Below, piece by piece: positions 1 to 8,941 of a stretch of DNA of 64,000 nucleotides. Below the pieces are notes generated by a model that was not told the origin of the DNA, searched no databases, and saw only the letters and a program-made list of their open reading frames with translations. The translations under genes and the position numbers were made by a program. Within the stretch, counting starts at the first letter, position 1. The number at the start of each line of letters is the position of its first letter. Source of the stretch: Marinobacter guineae. Its GTDB lineage: Bacteria; Pseudomonadota; Gammaproteobacteria; Pseudomonadales; Oleiphilaceae. The stretch spans positions 1,612,001 through 1,676,000 of the forward strand of contig NZ_KZ319339.1 of assembly GCF_002744735.1 (NCBI RefSeq), written 5' to 3'.

Positions 1-1
1 T

Positions 2-1819
2 GATGAGCAGGGCGTGGGTAACTGGACGCGGGTCATGCCCCAGAAGACTGCGGATGAGGCAGCCGGGCAACCTCCTGGTGCGCAGGATGAGCAGCCGCAG
101 GAAGACCCGGGAGCCGGTGGGGAGCCTCTCAACTTCAATGTGGAAAATGTTCAGATCAGCAACGCCCAGGTGAGCTACACCGACAAGGCCACTGGCCAGA
201 CCGTGACTCTGGAGGACTTCACCGTCAATGCCAGCAACATCACCCTGGGCTCCGAGTTCCCGCTAGAGATCGGATTCCGGGTAGCCACCACCAAGCCGAC
301 TCTTGAAGTTGATGGCAGTATCAGTGCCCGCCTCGCGGCCAATGAGGCGCTAAACGAATTCGCCGTATCCGGCCTGAAAGCCGTATTCGACATGACGGGC
401 GAACCATTCGGGGGCAAAGAGGTCACGGCTGAGCTCGGCGGTTCTGCCAAGGCAAACCTCGAAACCGAAACCGCAACCCTGAGCGACTTCACTGCCAGCC
501 TTGCCAACCTGTCTCTCAGTACCGCGCTGAGCATTGACGGATTTGGTGACAAGCCGACTCTGAGCGGTGAAGTAACGATCGCGGAGTTCTCCCTCAGGGA
601 ACTGCTGGATAACCTCGGCCAGCCGGCCGTTGAAACCAGCGACCCGGAGGTACTGAAAGCACTTGCCTTCTCCACCAAAATTGGCGGGCCGGCCGGCAAG
701 GTGGAACTTTCCGACCTGACTTTCATGCTGGATGACACTACCTTCCAAGGCTCTGGCAGCTACACCCTCGCCGACACCGGCATCGTGTTCGATCTGCAGG
801 GCGACCAGCTGAACGCAGACCGCTACCTCCCGCCTGAAGCAGAGGGTGAAGCAGAGCAGGCGCCAGCTGCAGAAGATACCGCAGGCGGCCCCGAAAGCGA
901 TCTGCTGCCACTGGAAACGCTCCGAAGCCTGCTGCTGGACATTGATCTGGGGCTTGGCCAACTGGTCGTCAGCAACCTGACCATCAACGAGATTAAAGCC
1001 AGCACCACCGCGAAGAGTGGACTCCTGAAAGTGGATGAATTCAGCGGCAAGCTCTACGAAGGCAGCTTCGGCGCCAACGTCACCATCGATGCCCGGAGCG
1101 ACAACCCGAAGTGGACCATTGGTTCAGACGTTACCAGTGTGCAGACTCTGCCCCTGCTCGCCGATCTGGCTGAAGTGACCATGCTTGCCGGTGGCGCCAA
1201 CCTGAAAGTGAACGCCACCACCACTGGTAACCGCATCTCGGCCCTGCGCCGCAATGCCGATGGCCAGATCAGCTTCAACCTGGCGGAGGGCGAGTTCCGC
1301 CGGCTGAACCTGACCCGCATGGCCTGCCAGGGTATTGCCCTGGCCAACCAGGAAGAGCTGACCACAACAGACTGGGGCACCAGCACACCGTTCAATGACA
1401 TGCGCGGAACGCTCGACATCAATGGCAACACCCTGAATAACACTGACCTGCTGGCCTCACTGGCCGGCATGCGGCTCGAAGGCGAAGGCACCATCGACAT
1501 GCAGCAAAGCCTGCTGGATTACGAGGCTGGGCTTCGCGTCGTGGGCGAGATTCACCGGGATAACGCCTGCCGGGTGACCGAGTATGTGAAAAATGCGGTT
1601 ATACCGGTGGAGTGCCGTGGCAACTTCTCGGAAGACCCCGCCAGCCTGTGCTCCTTCGATGGTTCCCGCTTCCGGGATACCCTGCAGACCATAGCCAAAA
1701 ACGCCGCCAGGGCGAAAGTTGATGAAAAAGTAGACGAGGCAAAGGACAAAGCCGAGGAAAAGGTGAAAGAGAAGCTGCAGGACAAGGTTGGCGACAAACT
1801 CAAGGGCCTGTTCAACTGA
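2..1819 (+). CDS. AsmA family protein (5' end outside window)
   Basis: The frame is open from base 2, so the true start lies upstream of the window and about 605 C-terminal residues are seen. The protein is a long run of alternating short hydrophobic and polar beta strands, with motifs such as NVENVQISNAQVSYTD and a C-terminal part (FNDMRGTLDINGNTLNNTD, then a LEGEGTIDMQ strand) typical of the AsmA / AsmA_2 C-terminal region. Family members are inner-membrane-anchored periplasmic proteins of the lipid-bridge type linked to outer-membrane lipid homeostasis; that role is family knowledge. The last 40 residues form a charged Lys/Glu helix. The TGA stop overlaps the mutY ATG by one base, so the two are probably co-transcribed. 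Confidence 0.85.
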   Translation, partial: DEQGVGNWTRVMPQKTADEAAGQPPGAQDEQPQEDPGAGGEPLNFNVENVQISNAQVSYTDKATGQTVTLEDFTVNASNITLGSEFPLEIGFRVATTKPTLEVDGSISARLAANEALNEFAVSGLKAVFDMTGEPFGGKEVTAELGGSAKANLETETATLSDFTASLANLSLSTALSIDGFGDKPTLSGEVTIAEFSLRELLDNLGQPAVETSDPEVLKALAFSTKIGGPAGKVELSDLTFMLDDTTFQGSGSYTLADTGIVFDLQGDQLNADRYLPPEAEGEAEQAPAAEDTAGGPESDLLPLETLRSLLLDIDLGLGQLVVSNLTINEIKASTTAKSGLLKVDEFSGKLYEGSFGANVTIDARSDNPKWTIGSDVTSVQTLPLLADLAEVTMLAGGANLKVNATTTGNRISALRRNADGQISFNLAEGEFRRLNLTRMACQGIALANQEELTTTDWGTSTPFNDMRGTLDINGNTLNNTDLLASLAGMRLEGEGTIDMQQSLLDYEAGLRVVGEIHRDNACRVTEYVKNAVIPVECRGNFSEDPASLCSFDGSRFRDTLQTIAKNAARAKVDEKVDEAKDKAEEKVKEKLQDKVGDKLKGLFN

Positions 1820-2886
1820 TGCCCGACCGCGTCGCCGGAAAACTGCTGCAATGGTACGACAGTCACGGCAGGCATGACCTGCCGTGGCACCACAACCGGA
1901 ATGCCTACCGGGTGTGGGTTTCGGAAATCATGTTGCAGCAAACCCAGGTAACCACCGTTATCCCCTACTTTGAAGCGTTTATGGAACGTTTCCCGGACGT
2001 ACACGCCCTGGCTGGGGCACCGGTAGACGACGTGCTCAGCCACTGGTCTGGCCTTGGCTATTACGCCCGGGCCCGGAACCTGCAAAAAGCCGCACAAGCG
2101 GTCGTTCATGACTTCGGTGGTGAGTTTCCCCAAACCCAGGAAGAACTGCAGTCTTTAGCCGGAATCGGTCGCTCAACCGCAGCCGCGATACTGGCCCAGG
2201 CGTTCGGCATTCGCGCCGCCATCCTGGACGGCAACGTAAAACGGGTGCTGGCCCGCTATCACGCCATCCCCGGCTGGCCTGGCCAGACCGCCGTGCTAAA
2301 CCAACTCTGGCAACGGGCCGAGGAACATACTCCGGAACAACGGGTGCGTGATTACACCCAGGGCATCATGGATCTGGGCGCCATGGTGTGCACCCGCAGG
2401 CGTCCTTCCTGCGACAGCTGCCCTTTGCAATTCGGCTGCAGCGCCTTTGCCCAGGGCGAAACTGCTCTCTACCCGGGCTCCAAACCCAGGAAGGCCAAAC
2501 CGGAAAAGACCACCTGGATGGTGATCCTGGAAGACGGCGAAGGACGCATCCTGCTGGAACGCCGGCCCCCGAACGGCATCTGGGGTGGCCTATGGAGCCT
2601 TCCCGAAATCGACCCGGCCTATGGGGCCGATGAGCTTCAGGAAGCCTGCGAGCAGAGCCTGGGGCTCGATTGCGGAGAGCCGGAGCTGGTCAGCGGCTTC
2701 CGGCACACCTTCTCCCATTACCACCTGCACATTCAGCCGGCCCGCCTGAGCGTAACTGGCGGAGCCAACACCGTTGCAGACAGGGATCACCTGAAGTGGC
2801 TGCACCGCCATGAAGCCCTGAATCTCGGGCTACCGGCACCGATTCGCTCGCTGCTCACAGAGCCTGAGCAAGCCGCCCTGCTTTGA
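1819..2886 (+). CDS. mutY: A/G-specific adenine glycosylase MutY
   Basis: Base-excision repair glycosylase that removes adenine mispaired with 8-oxoguanine. The HhH-GPD core is intact: SEIMLQQTQV carries the catalytic Glu36, LAGIGRSTAAAIL is the helix-hairpin-helix, and ILDGNVKRVLAR carries the catalytic Asp137. The iron-sulfur loop is C191-x6-C198-x2-C201-x5-C207. The last third (from about residue 230) is the NUDIX-like 8-oxoG recognition domain. Its 355 residues are normal for the family. The start codon overlaps the stop of the AsmA gene, and yggX follows 75 bases downstream, the mutY-yggX order known from many gammaproteobacteria. Confidence 0.97.
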   Translation: MPDRVAGKLLQWYDSHGRHDLPWHHNRNAYRVWVSEIMLQQTQVTTVIPYFEAFMERFPDVHALAGAPVDDVLSHWSGLGYYARARNLQKAAQAVVHDFGGEFPQTQEELQSLAGIGRSTAAAILAQAFGIRAAILDGNVKRVLARYHAIPGWPGQTAVLNQLWQRAEEHTPEQRVRDYTQGIMDLGAMVCTRRRPSCDSCPLQFGCSAFAQGETALYPGSKPRKAKPEKTTWMVILEDGEGRILLERRPPNGIWGGLWSLPEIDPAYGADELQEACEQSLGLDCGEPELVSGFRHTFSHYHLHIQPARLSVTGGANTVADRDHLKWLHRHEALNLGLPAPIRSLLTEPEQAALL

Positions 2887-2961
2887 GGTGGCCCGCTTGC
2901 GCCTTCAGCCGCAACGATCTGTTATCATCACCGCCAGTACCATTTGCCAACAGGAGCCAAA

Positions 2962-3234
2962 ATGAGCCGTACCGTTTTCTGCCGCAAATACCAGAAAGAA
3001 CTGGAAGGCCTGGATTTCCCGCCCATGCCCGGCGCAAAGGGCCAGGACATTTTCGAGAACGTATCCAAGCAGGCCTGGGAAGAATGGCAGGCCCAGCAGA
3101 CCATGCTCATCAACGAAAAACACCTGAGCCTGATGGACCCGAACACCCGCAAATACCTGCAGGCGCAAATGCAGCACTTTTTCAACAACGAGCCTTTCGA
3201 CAAGGCCGAAGGCTACGTGCCGCCAGAGCAGTAA
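2962..3234 (+). CDS. yggX: Probable Fe(2+)-trafficking protein YggX
   Basis: A 90-residue protein starting MSRTVFCRK, with the conserved Cys7 and the signature [24 protein letters not shown] closely matching enterobacterial YggX (split here: [11 protein letters not shown] then TMLINEK). Family members protect iron-sulfur clusters from oxidative damage and are SoxRS-regulated in enterics; regulation here is not visible. The ATG at 2962 is chosen because AGGAG sits 7 bases upstream; an in-frame TTG at 2944 would precede that site. It follows mutY in the same direction. Confidence 0.95.
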   Translation: MSRTVFCRKYQKELEGLDFPPMPGAKGQDIFENVSKQAWEEWQAQQTMLINEKHLSLMDPNTRKYLQAQMQHFFNNEPFDKAEGYVPPEQ

Positions 3235-3295
3235 AGCCGGATTGATCAAAGCCTGAGCAACCCTGAAAAGATTCAGAAATTTTTGTGGCTCAGCC

Positions 3296-3324
3296 TTGAC
3301 TCAAAACATCGAAACCGGTTTAAT
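3296..3324 (+). promoter_or_regulatory. sigma-70 promoter of tRNA-Phe
   Basis: TTGACT (3296-3301) and TTTAAT (3319-3324) are separated by exactly 17 bases and lie about 30 bases before the mature tRNA 5' end. This is a near-consensus promoter, as expected for a stable RNA gene. Predicted from sequence only. Confidence 0.7.
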
Positions 3325-3355
3325 AGCGCCCCGTTGCATAGCAGTCGCGCAACAC

Positions 3356-3431
3356 GCCCGGATAGCTCAGTTGGTAGAGCAGGGGATTGAAAATCCCCGT
3401 GTCGGTGGTTCGATTCCGCCTCCGGGCACCA
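3356..3431 (+). tRNA. tRNA-Phe (anticodon GAA)
   Basis: A 76-nt tRNA with encoded CCA. The acceptor stem GCCCGGA pairs with TCCGGGC, the D arm is GCTCAGTTGGTAGAGC, the anticodon stem-loop GGGGATTGAAAATCCCC holds GAA, and the T arm is GGTGGTTCGATTCCGCC. Its 3' part is the integration site of the adjacent prophage and stays intact because the left attachment copy restores it. Confidence 0.98.
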
Positions 3432-3440
3432 AGATTCAAT
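3384..3440. repeat. attL: 57-bp direct repeat in the tRNA-Phe 3' end
   Basis: Starts in the anticodon stem at GGATTGAAAATCC and runs through the CCA end into AAGATTCAAT. It is identical to 16114-16170. A single G/A difference (3441 against 16171) is followed by 12 more identical bases (ACTTAGCCCGCC), so homology extends into the terminator. It marks the left junction of the prophage. Confidence 0.95.
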
Positions 3441-3445
3441 GACTT

Positions 3446-3466
3446 AGCCCGCCTTGTGCGGGCTTT
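3446..3466 (+). terminator. Intrinsic terminator of tRNA-Phe
   Basis: AGCCCGC (3446-3452) pairs with GCGGGCT (3458-3464) around the loop CTTGT, followed by TTGTTGTTT. It lies 15 bases after the tRNA. A near-identical terminator is present beyond the right repeat. Confidence 0.8.
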
Positions 3467-3501
3467 GTTGTTTCTGGTGTCCACGAAGTGTCCACGCAGA
3501 A

Positions 3502-3684
3502 TTATGGCCTGTGTGAATGGCTAGCATCAGAGTCCATTTCTTCCTCCATAAGCCCGCGCTCATAAAGAGCTTTCTGAAGTGCAGAGTAATTGGTGGGCGT
3601 TGGATCTTCGTTGTAGGTCTCTTGCGCAATGTGGGCCTCCTCACACTTCCGGTGCCACTTCTCAAGACTTTCTGATGTGCTCAT
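3502..3684 (-). CDS. Small acidic prophage protein of unknown function
   Basis: A 60-residue, Glu-rich, probably helical protein starting MSTSESLEKWHRKCEE. The ATG at 3684 is preferred over an in-frame GTG two codons upstream because GGAGG lies 5-6 bases before it. It sits between the integrase and attL and reads in the same direction as the integrase, 33 bases beyond it. No family recognised. Genes in this position are sometimes excision or recombination-directionality factors, but nothing in this sequence proves that. Confidence 0.6.
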   Translation of the reverse strand: MSTSESLEKWHRKCEEAHIAQETYNEDPTPTNYSALQKALYERGLMEEEMDSDASHSHRP

Positions 3685-3717
3685 TTTCACCTCCGCGTTT
3701 TTAACTACCTATTAACC

Positions 3718-4692
3718 CTAACTGATCACCAATGGGTTTATCTCAACAACTTTCTGCATGAATTGTGGCGAAAGATGACTGTACCTCATGGTGAGCTTGA
3801 TATCGGAGTGCCCGAGGATTTTTTGAAGGGTAAGAATATCACCACCTCTCATAATGAAATGACTGGCGAACGTGTGCCGGCAGACGTGAGTTAGCTGACC
3901 TTTCGGGAGATCGATTCCGGCCCTCTCGATAGCTTTTCTGAATGCAGCGCTGCAGCTGACGAAAGGCACTTCTTCTGTTAACTCTTCATAGAGCCACTTC
4001 GAGATAGGAACGCTCCTGGACTTTCCGGACTTCGTGTAGTTGTAAGTTACCCGGTAAGGCGTGAAGTTTGACCTGGTAACGCCCTCCGCTTCTGACCACC
4101 TGGCACCAGTTGCCAGAGCCAGTCGGGTGACGTGGTAAAGGCTGGGATTTGAAGATGCCTTGCACTCTTCCAAGAGGCGGGTTATTTGCTCCTGGGAAAG
4201 AAACGCCAGCTCTTGCTCATCCAGTTTGTACTTCCGCAGCTTTTTTAACGGGTTTTCGTGTTTCCATTCGCCTTGTCGGATCAGCTCATTAAAGACCGCG
4301 CTCAGGTAAGTGTGTTCGTGATTCAAGGTGTTCTCCCCTACCCCGTCGTTTTCCATCCTGAGACGGCGATAGGTGGCGAAATCGGAGACCTTGAAAGACG
4401 TTGCCCTTGGGTTGCGTAGCCGATCAGCCATCGCATCCAGTTTCCGTTTTCGTTTTTCTCCATCCTTCAGGGTGTGGCCGTGGGCGTCGTACCATTGCTG
4501 AATAAGATCTTTGAGGCGCCGGCGATCCTTTGAAGGATTCCAGATCTGATCCTCCGATTTCCGAAGCAACAGGTGTTGTTCATAGCGCTTGGCTTCTGCC
4601 TTGCTATCGAAGCTTTTTCTGATGCGCTTGGAACCGCGTCCATCCTGGCGGATATCAACCTGCCATCGTCCCGACGGTAGTTTCCTGATCAT
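3718..4692 (-). CDS. Tyrosine-type site-specific integrase
   Basis: A 324-residue phage integrase. The N-terminal part (RKLPSGRWQVDIRQDGRG, about residues 3-45) is a short arm-binding-like domain, residues about 60-145 form the core-binding domain, and the catalytic domain follows. The catalytic set is visible: Arg198 in ATGARWSE, Lys224 near YTKSGKSR, His269 and Arg272 in LTHVCRHTF, His295 in LGHSD, and nucleophile Tyr304 in MRYSHL. Its position next to attL in a tRNA gene fits the usual use of tRNA 3' ends by this family. Its ATG overlaps the stop of the Rep gene by ATGA, so its translation is coupled to the phage operon. Confidence 0.95.
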   Translation of the reverse strand: MIRKLPSGRWQVDIRQDGRGSKRIRKSFDSKAEAKRYEQHLLLRKSEDQIWNPSKDRRRLKDLIQQWYDAHGHTLKDGEKRKRKLDAMADRLRNPRATSFKVSDFATYRRLRMENDGVGENTLNHEHTYLSAVFNELIRQGEWKHENPLKKLRKYKLDEQELAFLSQEQITRLLEECKASSNPSLYHVTRLALATGARWSEAEGVTRSNFTPYRVTYNYTKSGKSRSVPISKWLYEELTEEVPFVSCSAAFRKAIERAGIDLPKGQLTHVCRHTFASHFIMRGGDILTLQKILGHSDIKLTMRYSHLSPQFMQKVVEINPLVIS

Positions 4693-5954
4693 GCGGCCAC
4701 CTTGGTCAGCAGTCGTCGCCTTATGAGCCCATCCTGGACGAGCTGGAACAGCTCATTCTCGTAGATCTCCCTTCTCCGGTAGTAGTTGCAGAGATCCTCC
4801 CATAGTCCGGATTTCTTGAGGCAGTCCCAGGCCTGGCGTGGGTTAAACCGGTTGCGTGCGTAAATGGACAGGAGATTGCCAAAGGCCAGGGAGACGTTCT
4901 TTTCGTTGCCGCAACCGGGTTCCTTTTTTGCGCGTTTGTACAGCAGATCCGGGGCTGAATAGCCGAAGCCGATGTCTTCCCGGAGCTTGGTCCAGATGGG
5001 ATGCACCCATTCCCGTTTGACCTCGTAGCGGTTGCTCTGAAGGGCATACTTCCAGAGACCGGTGAGGTGCGGTACCGCATCCATGTAGGTGTAGATGGGC
5101 TTCATGTTCGGCGTGCCCTGGGAGATCTCATTGACGATCCGGTGATGGAACCGGATTTCCAGACGCCAGACGGGCTTTTCAGGGTCATAGCAGGTGTCCG
5201 GGAAACACTCTTCGTTGCTGGCGCATTCCCAGATACTTTCCATGAAGGCGCGTTTGTCGGAGACGTCGATTTCCCTGGACTTGTCGTACAGACACACCTG
5301 CAGGCTGTTGGCCTTGCCGAAGGTGTAGGTTTCGCCTCGTCCGTTGACAGTGGAGCCTTCCAGGCCTTTGAAGTGCAGGTCACTGATGCCGTTGTGAACG
5401 CTGACGGTTTTGGCGCGGGTGACGAAGTGCTGCGGCAGATCCTGGGATGGTTCCCAGCCCTGGAAGTCGACGGCCAGGTGTAGGGCAATGCCAACGGGTT
5501 TGATCCCTTTCAGGAAGTACATGCCCCACTCTGCCAGCTCGTCGTGAATCTCCTGGCTGGAGCGCTCGTAGAGCCATCGGGGGGACGTTTCAATCTTGAC
5601 GTGCGTGCCCTGGGTGTCCGCTTCGGCGTAGAAGTTCTGCAGCAGGATCGTTAAGCCATACTCCCGATTCTGGAGAATGTACTTAAAACCCCCTCGTCGG
5701 CCGGACTGGAGCCGGAACGGGATGTTTCGGATGGTGAGGGTGGCGTCGTAGCCGGACTCGTATTCGGTGGCGATGTCAGCAAGGATTTCCGGTTTCAGTC
5801 TGCCCTGGAACAATTGTCTTACTGTGTCGGTGCCGGTCCAGAGGACGTTGACGTTTTTCAGGTTCACCTGCTGGCCTTCGGGACCGATGAACAGGTCCCC
5901 TTTGCCGATTTCTCCGGTGGTGGTATCGATTCGTTCGAAGTCTTTGATTTTCAT
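4689..5954 (-). CDS. Inovirus replication initiation protein (RstA/Rep_trans-like)
   Basis: A 421-residue protein likely to start rolling-circle replication of the phage genome. It has the motifs LQVCLYDKSREI and PVWRLEIRFHHR seen in Rep_trans/RstA-type initiators of filamentous phages, and a C-terminal basic helical tail ending RRRLLTKVAA. The start MKIKDFERIDTTTG at 5954 is chosen because it begins conserved-looking sequence; the frame is open further upstream (to 6071), but that extension is low-complexity and covers a hairpin-rich intergenic block. It is unusual, though not unique, that rep lies after zot at the distal end of the operon and directly before the integrase. Confidence 0.82.
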   Translation of the reverse strand: MKIKDFERIDTTTGEIGKGDLFIGPEGQQVNLKNVNVLWTGTDTVRQLFQGRLKPEILADIATEYESGYDATLTIRNIPFRLQSGRRGGFKYILQNREYGLTILLQNFYAEADTQGTHVKIETSPRWLYERSSQEIHDELAEWGMYFLKGIKPVGIALHLAVDFQGWEPSQDLPQHFVTRAKTVSVHNGISDLHFKGLEGSTVNGRGETYTFGKANSLQVCLYDKSREIDVSDKRAFMESIWECASNEECFPDTCYDPEKPVWRLEIRFHHRIVNEISQGTPNMKPIYTYMDAVPHLTGLWKYALQSNRYEVKREWVHPIWTKLREDIGFGYSAPDLLYKRAKKEPGCGNEKNVSLAFGNLLSIYARNRFNPRQAWDCLKKSGLWEDLCNYYRRREIYENELFQLVQDGLIRRRLLTKVAA

Positions 5955-6034
5955 CTGTGGCTCACTGTGGTTCAAAGTGGTTAAAAATCGACTACCGTCG
6001 TTTTCTATGAGACGTGTTACAGGGACGTCTCCAA

Positions 6035-6080
6035 GCCGCTGCGCGGCGCGTGGTGGTCGCTCCGCTCGCACTCACGCGCC
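6035..6080. other. Hairpin pair between zot and rep (candidate origin or terminator)
   Basis: GCCGC (6035-6039) pairs with GCGGC (6043-6047), and GGCGCGTG (6045-6052) pairs perfectly with CACGCGCC (6073-6080). The second stem includes the zot stop codon (6072-6074). No U-run follows on the coding strand, so a replication or packaging signal is as plausible as a terminator. Confidence 0.4.
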
Positions 6081-7235
6081 GTCGCCTTCCTTGTGGGGCA
6101 GTGCTGACTCCAGGTAAGAAGACCGGGATTGCCGGTCATCATCGGTCCGCGCAGGTTCCCGGAAGCTGTAATAGGTCACGAGCTTGCCCTGGATCACGCA
6201 GAAGGGTTCCCCGGTTTTAAGGAACCGGGCGCAGTTCCTGGAATGGATCTTCCGGGTGCCGGTTTCGCCCCAGATCCAGTAAACGTTGTTCACTTCGCCG
6301 ACGATCCGCCATTGGTTGGAGAGCGGAAGCCAGCCGGGTTCGATTTCGTGCCTGACCTGGTGTGGTGCCCTGCCCTCAAGGCTGGCCCTGGCGGCCCGGG
6401 TTTGTTGGGCCAGCTGGGCGTTCTGGGTGGCGCTGACCGGTTGCTGATTGGTACCTGGTATTGATGGTTGGGTTGCCCGTGTTGCTTCGTCGGTGTGTTC
6501 TTCGGGGCTGAAGTAGGCAACGGCCTTCCAGACACCGGCGACCATGATCAGGATCGCCAGCGGAATGCCGAACTTGATTAAGGGGTGTTTGAGGACGTTG
6601 GCCCGGTCGTCGGCTTTCTCTTCCATGCCGGCGGCGAAGTCGGTTTTGTTCCGGGTGTGGCTCTTGTAGTACTGGTAGATGTCCGGCTTGTAGGAGCCGT
6701 AGAGCTGGCGCATGGGTTTGCCGGGCTTCTGGCCGGTGGCGGCCCCCATGTAGACATCGACCCGGTATTTGTTCTTCTGGCCGATGGCGGTGAGTTTGAC
6801 CGCTCGATAGGTTTCTTCCACCAGGCCACGCACGAAGGCACAGAGCTGAGCGAGGTCCTGGGTGACGAGGACAATTTCGTTGGTGCGCCCGTCAGGCCCT
6901 ACGTTGTGCCGGTGTTCGGTGAAGAACTCTTTCTGGCATTGCGGGATGTTGGTGGCCTTCATGCCGCTTTTCCAGAAACGCCAGGCTTCATCGATGATCC
7001 AGATCACCCCGGCCGGGTGGCGTTCCAGGTCGAAGAAGGTGGGGTCGTCTTCGGCCTCTTTGTTGTCGAAGATCGTGACTTTGCCTTTCGGGTAGTCATC
7101 CGAGAGGCGGCCCAGTTTTAGCGGGATGTTGGTGATGATGTGTCTTCCGGCTTCCAGGGACGGGATCACGACGTTTTCGACGACGCCGTAACTCTTCCCC
7201 GATCCTGGTAGGCCTGAGTAACCGACGATGGACAT
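6072..7235 (-). CDS. Zot / pI family phage assembly ATPase
   Basis: A 387-residue morphogenesis ATPase that drives extrusion of filamentous phage through the inner membrane. Walker A is GLPGSGKS (8-15) and Walker B is VIWIIDEAW (77-85). One transmembrane helix spans about 219-242 (from HPLIKFGIPLAILIMVAG), followed by a periplasmic C-terminal part rich in Gln/Ala and then WLPLSNQWRIVGEV with two Cys (NCARF, PFCVI). This is the standard Zot layout: cytoplasmic ATPase, membrane helix, periplasmic tail. It follows the pVI-like gene with 18 bases between them. Confidence 0.93.
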   Translation of the reverse strand: MSIVGYSGLPGSGKSYGVVENVVIPSLEAGRHIITNIPLKLGRLSDDYPKGKVTIFDNKEAEDDPTFFDLERHPAGVIWIIDEAWRFWKSGMKATNIPQCQKEFFTEHRHNVGPDGRTNEIVLVTQDLAQLCAFVRGLVEETYRAVKLTAIGQKNKYRVDVYMGAATGQKPGKPMRQLYGSYKPDIYQYYKSHTRNKTDFAAGMEEKADDRANVLKHPLIKFGIPLAILIMVAGVWKAVAYFSPEEHTDEATRATQPSIPGTNQQPVSATQNAQLAQQTRAARASLEGRAPHQVRHEIEPGWLPLSNQWRIVGEVNNVYWIWGETGTRKIHSRNCARFLKTGEPFCVIQGKLVTYYSFREPARTDDDRQSRSSYLESALPHKEGDGA

Positions 7236-7253
7236 GGCTTTCTCTGACCTCCC

Positions 7254-7517
7254 TTACCCGATGAACGGGATTCTGCGGAGGATGAAGCGGGCCATCAGCG
7301 CGGTCATCATGGCGGTGATGCCGTAATCGAATTCGAAGATCGTGAGGAAGTACAGCAACTGGCCGCCGAGGCCGTCGAAAAGGCCCTGGAGATCCACAAT
7401 GTCGATTTCCGGTATCCAGGTGAGCATGAGTTCGACGGCATCGACCAGCAGGCCGTACAGCTGGCGCGGTATCCACAGAACGATATCAATGAGTGCGTCG
7501 AGCAGTTTCTGGATCAT
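7254..7517 (-). CDS. pVI-like minor coat protein (DUF2523-type)
   Basis: An 87-residue, very hydrophobic protein (MIQKLLDALIDIVLWIPRQ; later DYGITAMMTALMARFILRRI) with two or three membrane helices and a basic C-terminus. Size, hydropathy and position between the pIII-like and zot genes match the DUF2523 minor coat proteins of inoviruses, which cap the virion together with pIII. The ATG is two bases after the pIII-like stop, indicating coupled translation. Confidence 0.8.
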   Translation of the reverse strand: MIQKLLDALIDIVLWIPRQLYGLLVDAVELMLTWIPEIDIVDLQGLFDGLGGQLLYFLTIFEFDYGITAMMTALMARFILRRIPFIG

Positions 7518-7519
7518 GG

Positions 7520-8941
7520 TCAGGCCCTCAGGAAGACGAAGACGGCGGCCAGGGTCCAGACGGCGACAAAGAGCATGGACAACAGGCCGCGATGGTCGTC
7601 CAGGATCTGGCAGTGGCTATCAATGGGCATGGCCTGCCAGTAGTCGGTCGCCGGGATGGTCCACACCGGACAGGTGTTGTTGCTGGCCACGGTGGGGATG
7701 GTGGTGACGGCGTTGATGGTCGGGTTGTTGGTGATGGCCAGCTGCAGGCGTTCGCTGCTTTCGGCGAAGGTGGGGGCATCCCCGAGACCGTCGGTGCTGT
7801 AACCGCCGTCGGGGCCATCGTTCATTTCTTTCAGGGTATCGGCGGTGTCTTTGGTGTTTTGTTTGATGTCGGCCAGGTCGCCCAGGTAATCCTCGCCGTC
7901 GGGGTTCTTGAGGCCTTCACCGGAACCGGAGGAGCCACCACCGGCCAGTTCGCCGTTCTTGCCCATCTGTTCCAGGGAGGAGACGTTCTTTGCGATGTCC
8001 TTGACGGCATTTTCGATCTTGCCCAGGTGTTCGTTGGAGGTGTCGGTTTTGGCGTTGCCCTCCTGGATGGCCTTCTCGACGTTATCCAGGCCCTTCTCCA
8101 CCGATTCCGGATCGTTCTCGCGCTGGTATTCGTCGGGTTCGCCGTCGCCATCGGTATCGGTGTTCGGTTCTTCCGGGGTGTCGGGTTCTTCGGGTTTGTT
8201 GGTCAGGGGCTCACAGACGAATCCGTAGTCGTCGACCACGGAGATGGAGTCCCCCTTGCACTCGGGGACGCCGTAGTCTTTGGGCAGGCAACGGACTTCC
8301 CCGTTAACAATACCGATCTGGCCTTCGGCACTGCCGCTGCACTGGTCGATGTCTCCGCAGAAGGAGACCGGTGGTTTGCCGTAACCCAGGACGATTTCGC
8401 CCCGGTAGTTGTCGCTTCCGGCATTGCATTCGTTATCGTCTTCGGGGGGTGGTAGGCAGGCGCCGTTGAGCATGCCGTGTTCGCATTCGGGCTGGCAGAT
8501 CCCGGAGACGGGGTCATGAGCCAGGCCGTTCTCTTTACATTGTTCCGGGGTCTGATCCTCAACTTCACAACGGGGCTGGGCGTCTTCGCCGGCATCGGTC
8601 CAGCCCGTCTCGCATTGACATTCTCCTAGCGGCTGTTCCCCGGTGATGTGGTTTTTTTCGTGCATGAACGCCGCGGTGCATTCTTCCTTTTTATAGAAAT
8701 ACTGGTTTCGGACACCCCAGCCATCCGCAAAAAAATCATAAAAGGCGGGGTAAATATCGGAGGTGTTTTCTGTATTTTGCTTCTGAACACAATCAACCTC
8801 CGGAGTACCATAACTCGAGGCTGAATAGTCCTGGCAAGCGGCCAGCGCATCGGCGCTGTTCTCGAAATAAAACTGCAACGCTTGCGCCGGCAGGGGGCAG
8901 CAGAGCCACAGGATCAGACATCCTTGAACAGATAGACGCAT
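7520..8941 (-). CDS. pIII-like attachment (adsorption) protein
   Basis: A 473-residue secreted virion-tip protein. The start at 8941 gives a clear signal peptide (MRLSVQGCLILWLCCPLPAQA). The exported part has many Cys (CECETGWTDAG, CQPECEHG), then an acidic Pro/Glu/Asp linker with a DTDGDGEPDEY calcium-loop-like motif, a helical stretch, a Gly/Ser linker (GGGSSGSGEG), and a C-terminal membrane anchor (LLSMLFVAVWTLAAVFVFL). This order, of receptor-binding head, flexible linkers and C-terminal anchor, is that of pIII. Head sequence is normally host-specific, so the receptor (probably a pilus) cannot be read from it. An upstream in-frame start at 8977 would spoil the signal peptide. Confidence 0.85.
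   Translation of the reverse strand: MRLSVQGCLILWLCCPLPAQALQFYFENSADALAACQDYSASSYGTPEVDCVQKQNTENTSDIYPAFYDFFADGWGVRNQYFYKKEECTAAFMHEKNHITGEQPLGECQCETGWTDAGEDAQPRCEVEDQTPEQCKENGLAHDPVSGICQPECEHGMLNGACLPPPEDDNECNAGSDNYRGEIVLGYGKPPVSFCGDIDQCSGSAEGQIGIVNGEVRCLPKDYGVPECKGDSISVVDDYGFVCEPLTNKPEEPDTPEEPNTDTDGDGEPDEYQRENDPESVEKGLDNVEKAIQEGNAKTDTSNEHLGKIENAVKDIAKNVSSLEQMGKNGELAGGGSSGSGEGLKNPDGEDYLGDLADIKQNTKDTADTLKEMNDGPDGGYSTDGLGDAPTFAESSERLQLAITNNPTINAVTTIPTVASNNTCPVWTIPATDYWQAMPIDSHCQILDDHRGLLSMLFVAVWTLAAVFVFLRA

Noticed and set aside
3684..3690. GTG start for the 60-aa gene
   Set aside because: It overlaps the Shine-Dalgarno that serves the ATG two codons later.
5955..6071. N-terminal extension of the Rep protein
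   Set aside because: The extra 39 residues cover hairpins and look unlike protein sequence; the ATG at 5954 starts the plausible domain.
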